NCBI GenBank assembly: GCA_040255445.1
Contig: JBDZUZ010000038.1
Span: 1-25,184, forward strand
Length of the DNA stretch: 25,184 bases
Direction of reading: 5' to 3'
From: JBDZUZ01 sp040255445
GTDB lineage: Bacteria > Planctomycetota > Phycisphaerae > Phycisphaerales > UBA1924
The translations under genes were made by a program, and so were the position numbers. Each line of letters opens with the position of its first letter. Position 1 is the first letter of the stretch. The notes beneath the pieces were generated by a model. The model did not search any database. It saw only the letters and a program-made list of their open reading frames with translations, and was not told the origin of the DNA. Positions 23,484 through 25,184 of the stretch are shown here, piece by piece.

Positions 23484-25145
23484 ATGGTACAGATCGAGGT
23501 CTTGAGCACAGCATGGCCCCTCGCGGCGGCGATCATCGGGCAGCAGCAGCGCCCCACGAATATGCCGGCGATCTGGCTCGGCATCGGCGTGGCCGTCCTG
23601 CTGATGCTGGCCTTCTTCTTCGTGTTCGTTGTCAAGCAGTACAAGCGCTGCCCCTCGAACCGCATCCTCGTCGTCTTCGGTAAGGTCGGCGGTCAGAAGG
23701 CGGCCAAGTGCATCCACGGCGGCGGTACGTTCGTGATCCCGCTGATCCAGGACTACGCCTTCCTGGGCCTCGAGCCGATCGTGATCGAGATCCCGCTCGA
23801 GGGCGCGCTGTCGCTCAACAACATCCGCGTCAATGTTCCCAGCACTTTCACCGTCGGCGTGTCGACCGACCCGGTGCTGATGAACAACGCCGCCGAGCGT
23901 CTGCTCTACCTGCGCACCGAGCAGATCCGCGATCAGGCCCAGGACATCATCCTCGGCCAGCTCCGCCTCGTGATCGCGACGCTCACGATCGAAGAGATCA
24001 ACAAGGACCGCGAGAAGTTCATGGCCCTGATCAACGAGAACGTTGGTCAGGAAATCAACAAGATCGGCCTGGACCTGATCAACGTGAACGTCCGCGATAT
24101 CACGGACGAGAGCGGCTATATCCAGGCGATCGGCAAGCGCGCTGCGGCGGAAGCGATCAACAAGGCCCGCGTCGACGTCGCCCAGCAGGAGCGTGACGGC
24201 GCCACCGGCGAGAGCATCGCCGTGCGTGAGAAGACGGTCAACGTCGCCAACGAGTCGGCCGCCGCGACCGAGGGTCAGAAGAAGGCCGAGCAGCGCAAGC
24301 GCATCGCCGTCGCCGCGCTCGAGGCCGAGGCCCTTAAGGGCGAAGCCCAGGCCAAGCGCGACCAGGAGATCGTCATCGCGCAGCGCGAGGCCGAGATCGT
24401 CGCCAGCAAGAAGCTGGCCGAACAGGAGCAGCGTCTCCGCGTCGCCGATGCCGAGGCCGTCGCCGTGACCGGCGAGAACACCGCCGCGGAGAAGATCCAG
24501 CACTCGCGGGCCCAGCTCGCAGAAATCCAGGCCGAAGCGCAGCGCCGGTCCGATGTCGCCTCCGCCAAGGCCTTGGAAGCCATCCTGATCGCCGAGCGCG
24601 AGCGCGAACTTGCCCGCCTCTCAAAGGAACAGCTCGCGCCCCAGGAAGTCGAGAAGAAGCGCATCGAGATCGCCGCCGCGGCCGAGGCCGAAAAGGTCCG
24701 CATCGCCGCCCGCGCCGATGCCGACGCCATCCTCGCGAAGTTCGAGGCAGAGGCCGCCGGTGTCCAGAAGGTCCTCGAGGCCAAGGCCGAGGGCTATCGC
24801 CAGCTCATCGAGGCCTGCGGAAGCAACCCGCAAGTCGGCCCGACCCTGCTCCTCATCGAGCAGCTCCCCCAGCTTGTCAAGGAGCAGGTCAAGGCGATCC
24901 AGAACCTCAAGATCGACAAGATCACCGTCTGGGACACCGGCGCCGGCGCCAACGGCCGCAACACCACCAGCGACTTCCTCGCCGGCCTGGTCAACTCCCT
25001 GCCCAAGCTGCACGAGCTCGCCCAGCAGGCGGGGATCGAACTGCCGCCCGCGCTGGGCAAGGTCGGCCGCACCGGCGCCGACGACACGCCCGTCACCCCC
25101 GCGAAACCCGACGCCAACGGCGAATCGCGTATCAGCAAGGCCTGA
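23484..25145 (+). CDS. Flotillin-family SPFH protein (YqiK/FloT-like)
   Basis: The protein is 553 residues. ATG 23484 is preferred over an in-frame GTG at 23439 because GAGGAG lies 8 nt upstream. A membrane helix at about 29-50 is followed by RCPSNRILVVFG, the flotillin opening. The SPFH domain runs about 55-215 and includes FVIPLIQ and VNVRDITDESGYI. A long Ala/Glu/Lys-rich coiled coil follows (about 216-430), with the flotillin-type pattern of AEA...QRE repeats, then a C-terminal region about 440-530 (NLKIDKITVWD) and a hydrophilic tail. By family, flotillins form oligomeric scaffolds in lipid-ordered membrane patches. The length (bacterial flotillins are about 500) and domain order are complete. 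Its partner gene nfeD lies directly upstream. Confidence 0.93.
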   Translation: MVQIEVLSTAWPLAAAIIGQQQRPTNMPAIWLGIGVAVLLMLAFFFVFVVKQYKRCPSNRILVVFGKVGGQKAAKCIHGGGTFVIPLIQDYAFLGLEPIVIEIPLEGALSLNNIRVNVPSTFTVGVSTDPVLMNNAAERLLYLRTEQIRDQAQDIILGQLRLVIATLTIEEINKDREKFMALINENVGQEINKIGLDLINVNVRDITDESGYIQAIGKRAAAEAINKARVDVAQQERDGATGESIAVREKTVNVANESAAATEGQKKAEQRKRIAVAALEAEALKGEAQAKRDQEIVIAQREAEIVASKKLAEQEQRLRVADAEAVAVTGENTAAEKIQHSRAQLAEIQAEAQRRSDVASAKALEAILIAERERELARLSKEQLAPQEVEKKRIEIAAAAEAEKVRIAARADADAILAKFEAEAAGVQKVLEAKAEGYRQLIEACGSNPQVGPTLLLIEQLPQLVKEQVKAIQNLKIDKITVWDTGAGANGRNTTSDFLAGLVNSLPKLHELAQQAGIELPPALGKVGRTGADDTPVTPAKPDANGESRISKA

Positions 25146-25184
25146 GCCCTCCGGCGCAGGCCCCGCCATCCGGAAACGAAAACG

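Overview
The window is high-GC, densely packed bacterial DNA. Several things point to the Planctomycetota, most likely class Phycisphaerae: very large pseudopilin-type proteins, two small membrane proteins ending in a CxxC...CxxCG zinc ribbon, a NfeD/flotillin pair, a tRNA gene without encoded CCA, and frequent GTG starts. This placement is inferred from gene style, not from a marker gene.

Left half (1-14213, all minus strand): one type II secretion / type IV pilus-like assembly locus. In transcription order it encodes a PilB/GspE-type ATPase (12465-14213), a PilT-type retraction ATPase (11271-12389), a second PilB/GspE ATPase (9220-10959), a PilC/GspF platform protein (7834-9126), and five pseudopilin-like proteins. 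Those five match GspG (6667-7704), GspH (5552-6670), GspI/PilV (4413-5555), GspJ (2586-4346) and GspK (from 2383, running off the left edge). The order E-F-G-H-I-J-K is that of classical gsp operons, but a PilT and an extra PilB sit inside it, and every pseudopilin is about two to three times the usual family size. Secretin, GspC/L/M, PilM-Q and prepilin peptidase are not in the window. A sigma70-like promoter (TTGATA-17-CATAAT) precedes the first ATPase and a weaker one precedes the second. GC-rich hairpins lie in most of the untranslated junctions.

Middle (14214-19608): a divergent region, then a plus-strand pair joined by a GTGA overlap: a standalone phosphopantothenate-cysteine ligase (coaB) and a 599-residue fusion of an RluA-type pseudouridine synthase with a class I methyltransferase. 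Next come a small zinc-ribbon membrane protein, a convergent gene for an unrecognised exported protein that overlaps it by 161 bp, a divergent small lipoprotein with six tetrapeptide repeats, and tRNA-Gly(UCC).

Right part (19609-25184): a cupin, a second zinc-ribbon membrane protein and an aldose 1-epimerase on the plus strand, a convergent D-lactate dehydrogenase, and finally a NfeD-like protein followed by a full-length flotillin, a membrane-microdomain pair.

The strongest candidates for something new are the hybrid secretion/pilus locus with giant, apparently calcium-binding pseudopilins, and the pseudouridine synthase-methyltransferase fusion. Database searches were not possible, so all family calls rest on motifs read from the translated sequence.
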